Shown here: positions 11,301 through 21,700 of the stretch, one piece after another
How the letters are laid out: every line of letters starts with the position of its first letter
How positions within the stretch are numbered: position 1 is the first letter of the stretch
Source of the DNA: Eunapius fragilis
Taxonomy: Eukaryota; Porifera; Demospongiae; Spongillida; Spongillidae
Assembly (NCBI GenBank): GCA_963681505.1
Contig: OY811971.1
Location: 7,414,924-7,478,923 of the forward strand
Direction: 5' to 3'
DNA: 64,000 nucleotides
The notes under the pieces: model-generated
What the model was told of the DNA's origin: nothing
Seen by the model: only the letters and a program-made list of their open reading frames with translations
Database searches by the model: none
Translations under genes and position numbers: made by a program

Positions 11301-14300
11301 TCTATATCAATTATTTAACTCGTATCTAACACTGTGTACATGTACATGTAAAAAATAATCCTTTTTATACTCGGCCTAGCGCCTATTGGTTGCTAGATAT
11401 GTACGCGTACCTAGCAACCAATAGGAACGCACCTCCCACACAAAAGTACATAGCAACGCGTACTTAGCGACCATGCCTGCCACAAAACCTATACACTGGA
11501 TGCCTGTACAGATGACATGCAGAAAGAATAAAAGCAACGCTATTGTGGTTCACTCTCAAGTCTCATCGTACAGGCCGAGAACATGTAGTTACTATCTGAC
11601 ATAATATAATGTAATAATTGTATTGCGCGGGCATGTTATAGAGGTTGCGTAGTAACCGTATGTTAGAACAGGTGTTAGATTATATATGCAACATTTGTTA
11701 AAACAGTAAGGAGCTAGGAGGTAGACCAACTGTTCATCTGGCAAATGAATATAGCGAGACGAATAACAGCGAGACGAAATATTCAGCCCCTGATTTTTCA
11801 CGGGGACACACTATTTGTTGCTAGGCATGTACACGTACCTAGCAACCAATAGGAACGACCACCGGTCACACAAAAGTACATAGCAATGCGTACTTAGCGA
11901 CCATGCTTGCCACAAAACCTAAATGCCTGTGCAGGCCATCACATGCAGTAATTTTAAAGCAACGCTATTGTGGTTGTTCACTCTCAAGTCTCATAGTACA
12001 GGCCGAAAACATGTAGTTACTAATAATTCCATGAAGTATTTTTATTGCGCGGACATGTTATAGAGCTTGCGTAGTAACCGTATGCTAGAACAGGTGGTAA
12101 ATCAACCCGTGATTTTTCACGGGTGCAAGCTAGTATAAAATAATACTGCTGTGTGGCAATACTTTCCCCTGACTTGACACTTCAGCTCACAATGTTAATT
12201 TGTTCAATTACAACATGTTTCCATAATTCATTTATGTATTGGTGATGTTATATCATGCACTTCATCCATTGTTATAATTGTAAGTACTTCTTTTGCAGCT
12301 TCCTGAAATATGCTATTTTACCATGGCTAAGTACTTCATATTCCTACAAAACACTGCCAAGGACTTCATGGAAACAATCGTTCTTGACTCGAATGCTGGT
12401 AACATTCAATACCTACTTGACATTCCTTTACCGAATAAAACTGCACAAATTACATACGAGGTAACAATTTACCTCTCCCACCCCGGTTGGAACACATATT
12501 ATGCAGCCAATTTCAGTAAGTAACAATTATAGTATTTATACCTTTGTAAATGCTATCATGCTTGTATGAATTACTGATAACGTGAACAATGCTAAATGTT
12601 AAGAGCTAAGGACGGTCTAGCTTCAATGCTCACTAATTAAGCATGCTTAGAGTAAAAGAGCTCATAGCTAGACCAGATGACATTGTTGTGAGCACATTCA
12701 AATTAAATTTTTGATTTCAACGCGACTTTTACACTTAACGTCTGTCGTAAAGGTATGTCTTGTAGCATACTGCTGAAACAGCCGAGACGAGAAAGCACTG
12801 GGAGCATGATGCTAAGAGTAAAAAGCCAGCATGAGGTTAAAAACCCAGGTTGTCATTGTGGTCTTTTAGAAGTTGAAAATTTTCATGCTTGGGGGCATAA
12901 TAATGCTGCATGAGAGGCTCTGGTGCTTAATCAAAGCTCAATCACGTTGATCCAGATAACAGCTTGATGGGATCAAACGCGTCGCGGGCGTAGCCGGACC
13001 ATCGCGTTTTGGCGTTTTGGCGGAAGTCTCTAATCAAAATTTGTACCCATCTGATAGCGAGAGTGGGCTATATCACATATAGCCACGTATTATCAGATGG
13101 GTACATATCTTGGTATAGGCTTGATACCCGACATTCCGCCAAAACGCGAAGGTCAGGCTACGCCCATGCAACTGTTTTGATCCCACCAAGCCGTTAAATG
13201 CTCTGGATCTCCATGATTGAGCTGTCTGTTATGGTTTTCACTTCTTTGTGCGAGCCGCTTAGTGAAAAATTTAAGCGCATGTAACTTCCGCCATGTAGAT
13301 ATGCTTGAATCCTTAAATCAACTTTGTGTTAGCCAATCTTAGCTATAGCCAGCCATCTTTAGGTTTCTAAGACCAAAGAGAAGACTCATTGCAAGCCTAA
13401 TTATATTTCCAAGAATCTGAAGGATGAGTACCTACAGTGTGAGAGAAAAAATTATCTTTAAAAGCTAATAACTAACTACTTACATCGTATGAATTAACAA
13501 CATGTATATTATGTCAGTTCATGCAGCAATATCCCTTTATGCAAATTTCAGCCAAGGTCTTTTATATGGCTGTTGGAGCTGGCATCACACTACAACCATT
13601 ATATCTCATAGAATGCATCATCTAAAAGCACCATCAGAGTTTATCTGTCCTCATGAGTTTTGAAAGCATTAAACTTTTAGCTCACAGAAAAAAAAATCAG
13701 CAACTGCTTCTTATTTTATTTTCACAAAAGTCGATGTCAACATTGGTAGTTCTTATAAAATCTTGCATACAACCAAATTTGTATGACCAAGGAAACATAG
13801 TCATTGTCAGGTGCAATACTGAGCTTTGCCAAATATGAGGTAACAGTTAGTTGTTATGGTGGATACATATCAGAGTCAATGGAGCCCAATACCCCAATAC
13901 ACTGGAGGTTGAAAAAACAGGTTTTCAAAACATCAGCCAAATGGAGTAAATACTGTATTCTCAAGAAATTCAATACTTTGACATCAAAGGCGATTGCCAA
14001 TGGATTAATAACGTTGTTTTGTGCATAACAGCGATCAGTGCATGCATTTTATTTAAAAAACACAATGCATATCAAAATAGTGCTTTTTTGCATTAAGGAG
14101 ATGCTTTACGCATTTATATGGCTGCAACTTAAGGATTATTTCTCAATTGACAAATGATTTCAGAGGTAGTGTTCCATCATGAGGAATAATGAGATTAGAG
14201 ATATCACTGCCAATGCTGAAGCTAGTGCAAACCAACAAAATGAGGCTTGTCTTGACATTAGGGTATGCAGTTTTTAGAATACAACACTTCAGGTGTCTTT

Positions 14301-15436
14301 TCGATGTAAGGGTTTTTTTCACCCATTCAGTTTTCATTTACGCCGTTGGTGTACTCCATCTTTAGAAGCATGGGCACAGTGGTTATAAAATAGTAATTTC
14401 TATGCTGGCAAACAGGGTGGCTTGAATTTGCCATAAATTTAGCCATTCCATATTCATATGACGCAGCTCGTTTCACCATCCTATAAATGAGCACAGCCTG
14501 AACTTCATTTGTGCTGAAGGTAGGGTACATGAAGAACATGTAAACATGTTTGTGACATATTTATGCTTCCTTGTACATTATGGTGGTATAGTAAATGATA
14601 AGGCAACCAATACATATGTAAATTCCACCATGCAGGTGTGCAGCCATATCAGGCTCTTGTGACAGGACACGGTAATAATTTCTCTCCAAATATCTTTATG
14701 CATTTAGACTATTTTTTTTTTTCAAACTCATGCATGATGTATATGTGTTCAATGCAGAAAATTCCAACACCAGCTCGGGAAGTATACCATTGGACCACAA
14801 CCTTTGCAATGTGCAGTATGCTTTATTGAGCTTCATGTCTGTAACCATCAGTGTACTGCTGATCACTGTTTGGATTAATGTGGCTCTTTTTTACCAATAC
14901 ATAAGTAAGGATTATTATTCATTGTGCAATAATAATGCCACTATATAGAACATAACAGCGCACAGTTTAATTTGTTACTATCTGATGGTTTTTCTAATAA
15001 TATACAGCAATCTGCTGCAATTTTATATTGTCTTTAGATTAGATATTCAGAAATTCTCATGTACATGCATGGAGACAAAGTTTTGAAGCTAAATTTGCTT
15101 GCATTTTCAACTTTCCTTGAACTTTTGCCACTTCCCTTCATGTAATAATAGTCTTCATTGTGTAATACAAATAATTGTTTTGAACTCATGTTGTATACAC
15201 GAGCTTTGTGCATGATTTTGAATTCATGCGGTAAATAAATAATCCCTCTTTTCTATAACATCACAGGGCAAAACAGCAGTGAGCGTACGCTTATGCGTCT
15301 CCAGCAGATCAACCCCATTTACACTGACAATGAACACCATCTGTACGAGCCAGTTGACAAGTACAAACAGTTGGTTCTAAACGTAAATGTTAATACGACA
15401 GAATTTTCAGTGACAACGCAGCTAGAGCATTTTTGA
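8383..15436 (+). CDS. Single-pass Ig/FN3 receptor-like protein with in-frame stop in the Ig exon
   Basis: Eight coding exons join with matching phases and GT-AG sites: 8383-8452, 8522-8818, 8917-9315, 9436-9551, 12299-12515, 14636-14671, 14758-14904 and 15267-15436 (484 codons including the final stop). Exon 1 gives a signal peptide (MALDSSQPCCVLLAILLATT). Exon 2 is an Ig-like domain with the cysteine pair in QFTCVF and VQCFAY. Exon 3 is an FN3 domain (IITWEKP, WYVSATSAAGKSD). Exons 4-5 together resemble a second, divergent FN3 (ITYEVTIYLS). The seventh exon carries the membrane helix (about ALLSFMSVTISVLLITVWIN). The last exon is a ~56-residue cytoplasmic tail with NPIYTDNEHHLYEPV. The odd point is an in-frame TAA at 8734-8736, inside the Ig domain, after which the Ig sequence continues. 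Either the gene is a pseudogene or null allele in this genome, or exon 2 (phase 1-1) is skipped, or the base is an assembly error. The 36-base exon at 14636 is the least certain. The ligand and role are unknown. Confidence 0.8.
10600..11270 (+). mobile_element. 3' fragment of a reverse-transcriptase element (C-terminal zinc-knuckle and endonuclease-like region)
   Basis: An open frame from about 10600 to 11263 encodes a CxCG...HALSC zinc-binding motif (CICGKSFTVEHALSCP) and a GGFPTLRHNEIR box. These are followed by a segment with RSDIAADGFW and FFDVRV, resembling the restriction-like endonuclease that follows the reverse transcriptase in some non-LTR elements. It ends in a conserved GGMGP...YKRLADRLA and WLRCRLSFSLLRSSILCIRG block. 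I recognise this arrangement from retroelement proteins in cnidarians and sponges. No reverse-transcriptase domain remains upstream, so this is a 5'-truncated copy sitting in intron 4 of the receptor gene, on the same strand. Confidence 0.65.
11382..11810 (+). mobile_element. Helitron-like non-autonomous repeat, copy 1
   Basis: This copy opens with a perfect 15-base inverted repeat (CCTATTGGTTGCTAG at 11382-11396, its complement at 11411-11425). It is followed by a ~280-base body that recurs at 11817-12133, and it closes with a hairpin CCCCTG-ATTTTT-CACGGGG at about 11787-11805. Relative to copy 2 it carries about 100 extra bases (roughly 11680-11785). The 3' hairpin near the end resembles Helitron architecture, but the terminal CTRR expected of Helitrons is degraded in this copy. 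Confidence 0.5.
11817..12133 (+). mobile_element. Helitron-like non-autonomous repeat, copy 2, with intact 3' terminus
   Basis: The body matches copy 1 in direct orientation (shared words TAGCAACCAATAGGAACG, AGCGACCATGC, GTAGTAACCGTATG). It begins with GTTGCTAG / CTAGCAAC arms (11817-11824 and 11839-11846). The 3' end is a hairpin with a 6-base stem, CCCGTG (12106-12111) and CACGGG (12118-12123), then six bases, then CTAG at 12130-12133 followed by T. A short hairpin shortly before CTRR inserted before T is the Helitron 3' signature. No Rep/helicase coding sequence is present. Confidence 0.6.
12960..13195. repeat. Fold-back MITE in receptor intron
   Basis: The two halves are imperfect inverted copies. 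The left has GGGATCAAACGCG..GGGCGTAGCCGGACC..CGCGTTTTGGCGG..GTACCCATCTGATA. The right has the complements in reverse order (TATCAGATGGGTAC..CCGCCAAAACGCG..AGGCTACGCCC..TTTGATCCCACC). Total span is about 235 bases with almost no loop. It lies in the intron between receptor exons 5 and 6 (12516-14635). I see no clear target-site duplication. Confidence 0.7.
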
Positions 15437-15479
15437 GTGCACACTGTACTTGAAGTACTTCAGTATTATTAGCAATAGA

Positions 15480-15715
15480 GGACATTTGAGCGGAGTAGAT
15501 ATGTATTTATAAATGCGCGGATAGTCTGTCTGTCTGTTCGTCTGTGTTAGTCGTTTTGAGCGTTTGGCTGGACGCCTTTCTACGATGCGCAGACAGTGAT
15601 AGGCCAAACCATTTTCTCTCTTGTCTTCCTGTTTCTAGTAATTTGCGCGCATTCAAGTATTTAATATGTAACATTTAATTATCCGCGTTGTACGTGTGGC
15701 GTGCGGGTATAAATA
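15480..15715 (+). repeat. Repeat related to 16836-17151 (Helitron-like fragment)
   Basis: This stretch shares an ordered series of words with 16836-17060. These are GTCTGTCTGTTCG-type pyrimidine/GT words, GAGCGTTTGGC, TTTCTACGATGCGCA, ACAGT, TTTTCTCTCT and CGCGCATTCA. It begins just after the stop of the receptor gene and runs directly into the hairpin at 15718. It may therefore serve as part of the receptor 3' region. Confidence 0.5.
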
Positions 15716-15717
15716 AA

Positions 15718-16010
15718 ACAAGTAAATAAAAAACATTCTCTATGAGAAAGTTGGTGGCATATAGGATTTGAAGGCAATGGTGGTGTAAAAAGGAAGGAAA
15801 CAAGGGTCTAATAATAAGGGAAAATGGAATAGTCCTATATTTAGCACATGAACAACATACTATATCCTACATATAGAAATGTGCTAAATATAGGACTATT
15901 CCATTTTCCCTTATTATTAGACCCTTGTTTCCTTCCTTTTTACACCACCATTGCCTTCAAATCCTATATGCCACCAACTTTCTCATAGAGAATGTTTTCT
16001 ATTTACTTGT
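15718..16010. repeat. 293-bp terminal hairpin, subtype A
   Basis: The outer sequence ACAAGTAAATAAAAAACATT and its complement bound two arms of about 130 bases that pair almost perfectly around a short loop near 15850-15885. Arm words include GGCAATGGTGGTGTAAAAAG, GTCTAATAATAAGGG and GGACTATTCCATTTTCCC. The same subtype-A arm sequence occurs at 57008-57300. On the outer side the similarity extends slightly further (CGGGTATAAATAAAA on both flanks). Confidence 0.85.
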
Positions 16011-16350
16011 TCGATTGATTTTTATTTATACCCGATTATGAGCCGTACGTAGCATGTTAAGTAATCCATCTTGATATGAGAGGGAGGTTGTAAAGGTACG
16101 ACATACCTTTGAGTGACCTTAACTCTTTTCGCCGAGCGAGATGACGTTCAGGACTATGGCAATATCGCTGTCTTTTTTCAGGATCTGTACCTTGCACGTG
16201 AAGGCATTTTGAAAAAAAAAAACTACTTCACTAAGTTACAAAGAGCGTCAAACTTACAACGATCGACCAACAAGAATGATTATTGTACGCACGTGCACGT
16301 TATTATAACCGCCACAGTTAATTACCACTACGTGTAGTGCCCAGACCGTA
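15718..16350 (-). mobile_element. Composite hairpin-element copy, short form, inverted
   Basis: Read on the minus strand this matches 56530-57300. It starts near the CACTACACGTAG...GTAATTAACTGTGG word (16311-16345). It then contains the ATGCCTTCACGT start, a coding remnant with CGATATTGCCATAGTCCTGAA, AAAGAGTTAAGGTCACTC and CATGCTACG..GCTC, and ends in the ~293-base hairpin at 15718-16010. The coding exon is much shortened compared with the longer copies, and I would not expect a protein from it. Confidence 0.7.
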
Positions 16351-17153
16351 CACATTTGATTACATGATGTATACTGCTAGTACTTCGTATAAAGAGCGAA
16401 GTAGGACCTACCCGAGTCTTGTCAGTGCAGTAAGCTTAACTATACGTGATTTGCTGACACAACCACCGATATATGTCATGTAGCCTCGAGACGTTTTGAC
16501 CACAGAAGCGAGAATGCCAACGAATTCTGAACCCATTGGTGTAATTTTCATTTCTTAAAAGTGTTCCTATCCCGAGTTATGCGTGGTCAAGAACAAGAAC
16601 AAGAACAAGAACAAGAACAAGAAGAACGAGAAATACGTGGGACTGGGTACGAGTTTCGAAAATTGTTTTGTTCTCTACAACCACGCGGTTTTGTGACATC
16701 AAACAAACACGAAACTGCTTGTTGTTGCCTTCTTGTACGACGACGATAACAAGGTAAGCCATCCGCTCGTTGGGAGTCTTGTTAGAAGCGGGTCGCGTTT
16801 TTTTAATGACATTCATAATCGGGGTCAAATCCTATATGAGAGTTACTAACGTAACTCTCGATTTGCCTTATCAATGGATAGTTTGTCTATCCGTTTGTGT
16901 TCGTTTCGTCTTGAGCGTTTGGCGTGGCTGTTTTAGAGGGGGGAAAGTGGGCTCTTTCGATCTCTTTTCTACGATGCGCAAACAGTCACAGGCTTACTTT
17001 TTTCAAGTTCACACATTTTTCTCTCTGCACGTTGCGCGCATTCACGTATTATTACAACTATGTACATGTAAACCTAAATGCAATTGTATATGCATTAATA
17101 TTAGATACTCATTTTTTTAAAAATCCATGCAGAGCTGCAACGGGCCTCTAGTA
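16351..17153 (+). other. Intergenic repeat debris with a Helitron-like 3' end at 17151
   Basis: A (GAACAA)n microsatellite lies at 16587-16625. From 16836 the sequence is related to 15480-15715. At 17128-17152 a TGCAG/CTGCA mini-hairpin precedes GGGCCTCTAG followed by T, again like a Helitron 3' terminus (CTAG|T). Open frames in this stretch carry no recognisable domain. Confidence 0.4.
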
Positions 17154-17453
17154 TCGGAACCTGCGGCCCATATAGGATTGATGCTGTATAATGAATGTCA
17201 TTAAAAAATGTCTGGAGGGACGACGGTGAATCGGATCATCGCTATCGAACGATAACACAGATAAGAACAGTTTAGCGTTTGTTCTGTGTCACAACAGCGC
17301 GCGCTTTTAGAGAACGAAAATACTCGTGCCCATGTCTCGTACCCGGTCCAACTGTTATTCACCGCCATTTTTATTCTTCTCCTTCCTTCCGCCACGAAGA
17401 ACTCCAGCTAAAAACGTTGTCCATGAGCGCCAACAGCATCAATCACTTCAGCA
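17154..17453 (+). mobile_element. 5' fragment of the composite hairpin-element family
   Basis: It matches 52500-52850 in order: GAACCTGCGG, ATATAGGATTGAT, GAATGTCATTAA, GTCTGGAGGGAC, CGGATC, TTGTTC, GTGTCA, CTCGTGCCCA. It then continues to the AGCTA..AACG..CAATC.CTTC stretch. It stops where the hAT-type MITE at 17454 is inserted; after that element the sequence changes to the reverse-transcriptase fragment. The copy has no coding exon or hairpin of its own. Confidence 0.6.
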
Positions 17454-17467
17454 CAGTGGCGGCGGAA

Positions 17468-17498
<31 letters not shown>

Positions 17499-17654
17499 CT
17501 GGGGGGTCTCGAGCCCCCCCAATAATGACATAGGGGGGGCTCAGCCCCTCCTAACCAAGCGACAGTACAATTGTTATTCTTCGTTGAAATTCATGAATTT
17601 AATTATCCCGCTTTTGGAAGCCCCCCCAATCATATATACCTTCCGCCGCCCCTG
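17454..17654. mobile_element. hAT-type MITE with perfect 8-bp target duplication and a G31 run
   Basis: The terminal inverted repeats read CAGTGGCGGCGGAAGG at the left and CCTTCCGCCGCCCCTG at the right. The 8-bp sequence CTTCAGCA directly flanks both ends (17446-17453 and 17655-17662), as expected for hAT insertion. The interior begins with an uninterrupted run of 31 G residues (17468-17498). At about 200 bases there is no room for a transposase. Confidence 0.9.
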
Positions 17655-17774
17655 CTTCAGCATATATCCGGATTTTATCTTTAGGGGTCAGAAACATGTA
17701 TGACGCATCGGGCGAAATATAAAAGCGAATAGTCCTACTAGTATAGGGCTGGATAAACAAAAAATCTCGTGCCT

Positions 17775-18165
17775 TTTGGGCTGCCCAGACTGAGGCATTA
17801 TTTGATATTCGTGTCATGGACACTGACGCCCAGTCATATACTCGCCGCACTGTTGATTTTGTTCTGCTATCAGCTGAAAATGAGAAGAAAAGAAATACCT
17901 AGATGCCTTTCACCTCTTTTGTCACCTCAATTGATGGTGTCCTTGCTCGTGAAGCTAACTCTGTCATGAAACTTTTAGCAACGAAAATAGCATTGAAGTG
18001 GGAAAAACCACTAAGTGAAGTGATTGGATGGGTAAGGGCGAGGTTGGCATTTGCTATACTAAGAGCCACAAATCTGTGTATAAGAGGAAGCAGAGTGAAA
18101 TGGAGGAGTGCTATACACATAGATGACGGGGCTGGACTACCAACATCAGCTTATGAGTAGAATTT
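17775..18165 (+). mobile_element. Second 3' fragment of the reverse-transcriptase element family
   Basis: The sequence encodes the same C-terminal region as 10600-11270: LFDIRVMDTDAQSY, then AREANSVMKLLATKIALKW, IGWVRARLAFAILRATNLCI and RGSR. The first part is in a different frame from the second, with a frame change near 17900. This is a short decayed copy lying between the receptor and the VWA gene. The reverse-transcriptase part is absent. Confidence 0.6.
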
Positions 18166-18719
18166 GTATGTGCTATTATGTGCGTGCCATGTGCTTGAAT
18201 ATGTTTATTTTAAGTTCTATCTATATGTATAATGTATATGTATATTATTATTATTAATTTGATAAATCATAAAAGAATCTGGAAAATTTATTGGTGAAAT
18301 CTGAATTTTTCATTATCTAGCGTAGCGTAACTTACAATTCGTGTCTCAATTACTATGGCCATGACAGTATAACTATGAAATTATAAACGGTATTATAACT
18401 TGTTCGTGGTTTATCGACTGACATTTATTTTTAAAAAAGGTGAAGTGAGTATTTTCTCCAAGTGACAAGTCTCCATGCATGTGCGATTCGCGCCTGTAGT
18501 TTTAATTTTGGGGTCCACTGTGACATGTACGGGCATAACCTTTCCCGTAAAAAAATGTACGCATGCTCTTATTATATAGCACAGTGCATTCATATCAAGT
18601 ACCCACCATGAATTAATCTTGCAATGATATGCATTGTTGCGCACACATTGGATACCGTATATGGAGAGTGTTAACTATATATATTTAGCGGCGTAACGTA
18701 GCAACGTTCACGTATAGCT

Positions 18720-21700
18720 ATGGGTGGAGATGCTTCAAAGGGAGCTCCAGCACAAGAACTCTCCTTCACATCACTCACAGAGTTGAGTGCCTATTCGTAC
18801 GCGTGTAGGCATGACTGCTGGGCTGTAACCAAATTCAAGGCTCCTATATATCAACGGGAGGCAAGGGTACCCATCGATGTTATCGCCGTGATCGATCAAA
18901 GCGGGTCGATGGCGGGAGAGAAAATGACCCGGGTTAAGAGGACCTTATCATTCGTCATAGACCAGTGTAAGTTCTTCATAAGGAGTTTAATTAACTACAT
19001 TGCAATTACTTTTATTTAAAATATAATGCAAGAAAGGGGGCGTTCCCAACATGCGAAGGGCATATCGCAGGTACATTAGCCTAAGGGTGCCCACGTGGAG
19101 AATGAGTCATGTATACAGGGTATATCGATGCATACAGGGTATATCGCGGCAAGATTGAACGCAACGCTTTTGAAGGGAATACACAGGGGAAGAAAGCGTC
19201 GAATCATTAAGAAATCATTGCATGACTGAACAGAAAATCACATGGATAAAGCGTGTGTTTCTGCGTGATTTTCTGTTCAATCACACAATGATTTCGCGCA
19301 ATTTGGGGACATACTTCATCCACACATCCGGCGAGAATTCTATCTCCAGGTAGAAGTGACTTAGCTCTTGAATGTAGGTATTTTTATAAAGCAGTCTTAT
19401 ACTGTAGCGATATTTTATCACAGAAAAATGCGATGTAAACGCGTGTACTAGATTTTAAAAGATATAGTTGTACTCTTGATCTATGAAACATACAATTGTT
19501 TAATCTCCGTAATTGATAAAATATAAATTTATGAACAGAAGAATTATATTAATGCAAAAGCGATAGAACAAACGCCAAAATCGATGCGATTTGAACACTC
19601 CTAGATGAATATGTGGTGTTTTGAACCTCATGGCTAAGAGATACCAAAGTGTATCTCAAGTAATAAGTATAGGAACCCGATTTATTATTAAGTATTTCGG
19701 AATATATATGGATTTGATATGGATGCTTCATAATTTTCGTTAACCGAAATCCTTTGCGTTAGAACTTTAAATCGTTATAACGTCCGAACGGTACATGTTA
19801 TCAACGTCCTGTTTTCATGACATCATACTCATTCAAATGGTAAAATACATTTTAGGGTCCTATAATTGCTCCGTTACGGAGATATATATAACAGCTGTGC
19901 AACGACTCTCGCCAATGATTTAAGCCCATGCCTAGCTCCCATATATACAATGGAATTGCATTGGCGCTAATCTACCGTGCAGACACCTCACAGCTATGTA
20001 TCCGTAACGGATTAAGTAAAAATTCACAAATCAATAGGTACAGGACCTCTAGTTCTACCTGATTGCTGTGGCCAAAAGGTGTGCCGGGTTCAAGCCCTGT
20101 GCAGTGCGGTATCGGACCTTGTAAAACCAAGTATAAGACCCCAAAGTGTTTTCTAGGATAGAGAAGTGGTGTAGTATGATGTCATTGAAATAGGACGTTG
20201 GTAGAGTTTATACTGTTTGGAAGTTATAACAATTACATATGTAAAGCGCAAAAGATTTTCATAGCATTTGGGTCACAAAGTTTCCGTTCCTTTCCCATAA
20301 TATGTCCTGTCATGAAAATTTTGGTTCGCCGAAAATTATTGTCTCGGACCAAAAAATAGGTTCAGAATTCTGCTTCGTCACAAGGGGAAAAAAACTATAG
20401 GCGTTCGATGCAACGCAAACGGGCCGCAAACCACATTACAAATATCTATGAATCGATCACCAGCACAAACTCGATGACACAGCTAGATGTACACACTGGT
20501 TTATCCGTTTGGCGTTTTCATGCATTGTGTATTCTGCATTGTACATGCTAGCTTAATATAATATAATCTGAAAAACATTGCTCACAGAGTTACAAATTTC
20601 GCTATGCATGCATTTTTTTATCACCTTGCAGTGCAGAAATGTGACAGACTTTCGCTGGTGACGTACGACGCAGGTGTTTACGTAAAGTTCCAACTGCTTT
20701 CCATGTCGGGAAGGAACAAGGAAAGAGCAAAGGAAGTTGTTAGTACCATTACACCGGGAACAAGTACCAATCTTTGTGCAGGACTATTAGTAGGTATGTC
20801 GTCTAAAACAATATAATTCTGTCAATAAATGTGCACTAACAAACCGCATAGTAACACACACATTCCTGATAGGATATTAAAATCACCATATGAATCCGCG
20901 CAAGCCAGCCCACCCATCCCCCCTTACCTTCATTAAAAACATCAGTTAATATGTCTACACCCTGGAAGGCTGGAGCGGTGCATCTCCAATAACCGTGTGA
21001 CATATAGGGAAATGAGAGCCAAAAAAGTGAGGAATTAGCTCGCTGCTTGCTGCAGGATCACGACATCTTCCCATAGAGAAGGGACTGCGCGATGCAAAGC
21101 TCACCAGATTTTTCTTAGCTCCCATGATATTGTTAGGGTACATTTGACATGCATGATTTGATCGTACCTTTAAGTGTCTGTTTCACTACTTTGTCTCAAT
21201 TCTTATTTAGCATTGTGAAAACTGATTTCAATTTGCTATAATCATTCAATTTGAAATGAAAATCAAGCTGACAGCCGATCAATGGGCGATTTCTCCATTA
21301 AAAACATAATTATGTTGACATGCATAAACTATATGTGGACATCACAAGGTCAATTCATTCATTTATTGCCGAATGAAATATGTTAACTTCTGTCCAGAAA
21401 TGGCTGTCGATCTGAAAAGGATCTGAGGACTCGTATGTGATCTGCCTTAAGCAAATATCCCTAACAGAGAATGTACATGTATAGCCAGAGAATTGCACTT
21501 AGTTGGTCCGTAAATCTGACCTTTCTATCCCCTGACCTTTCTATCCCCTCGGTTGTCCCATTCCGCTGAAAGCTCCTATGTTTCTTAGTTACGTAAAAAT
21601 ATATTATGATGCAATTACTCTCATGCCATCAAGAATACATTGGATTTACCCTGCTTGTCCCAGTTTATTTCTAAGAAACATTTTTGGTGTGCAAAGATAC

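Noticed and set aside
13804-13838. Possible extra receptor exon after CATTGTCAG ending at GAG|GTAACA
   Set aside because: It resembles the end of exon 5 but its 29-base length would break the reading frame between exons that otherwise join in phase.
17279-17703. Plus-strand frames with poly-glycine
   Set aside because: They run through the hAT MITE and its G31 tract, so the frames are composition artefacts.
20050-20115. tRNA or SINE promoter (GGGTTCAAGCCC)
   Set aside because: There is no A box at the right distance and no cloverleaf pairing, so I list it only as a weak finding.
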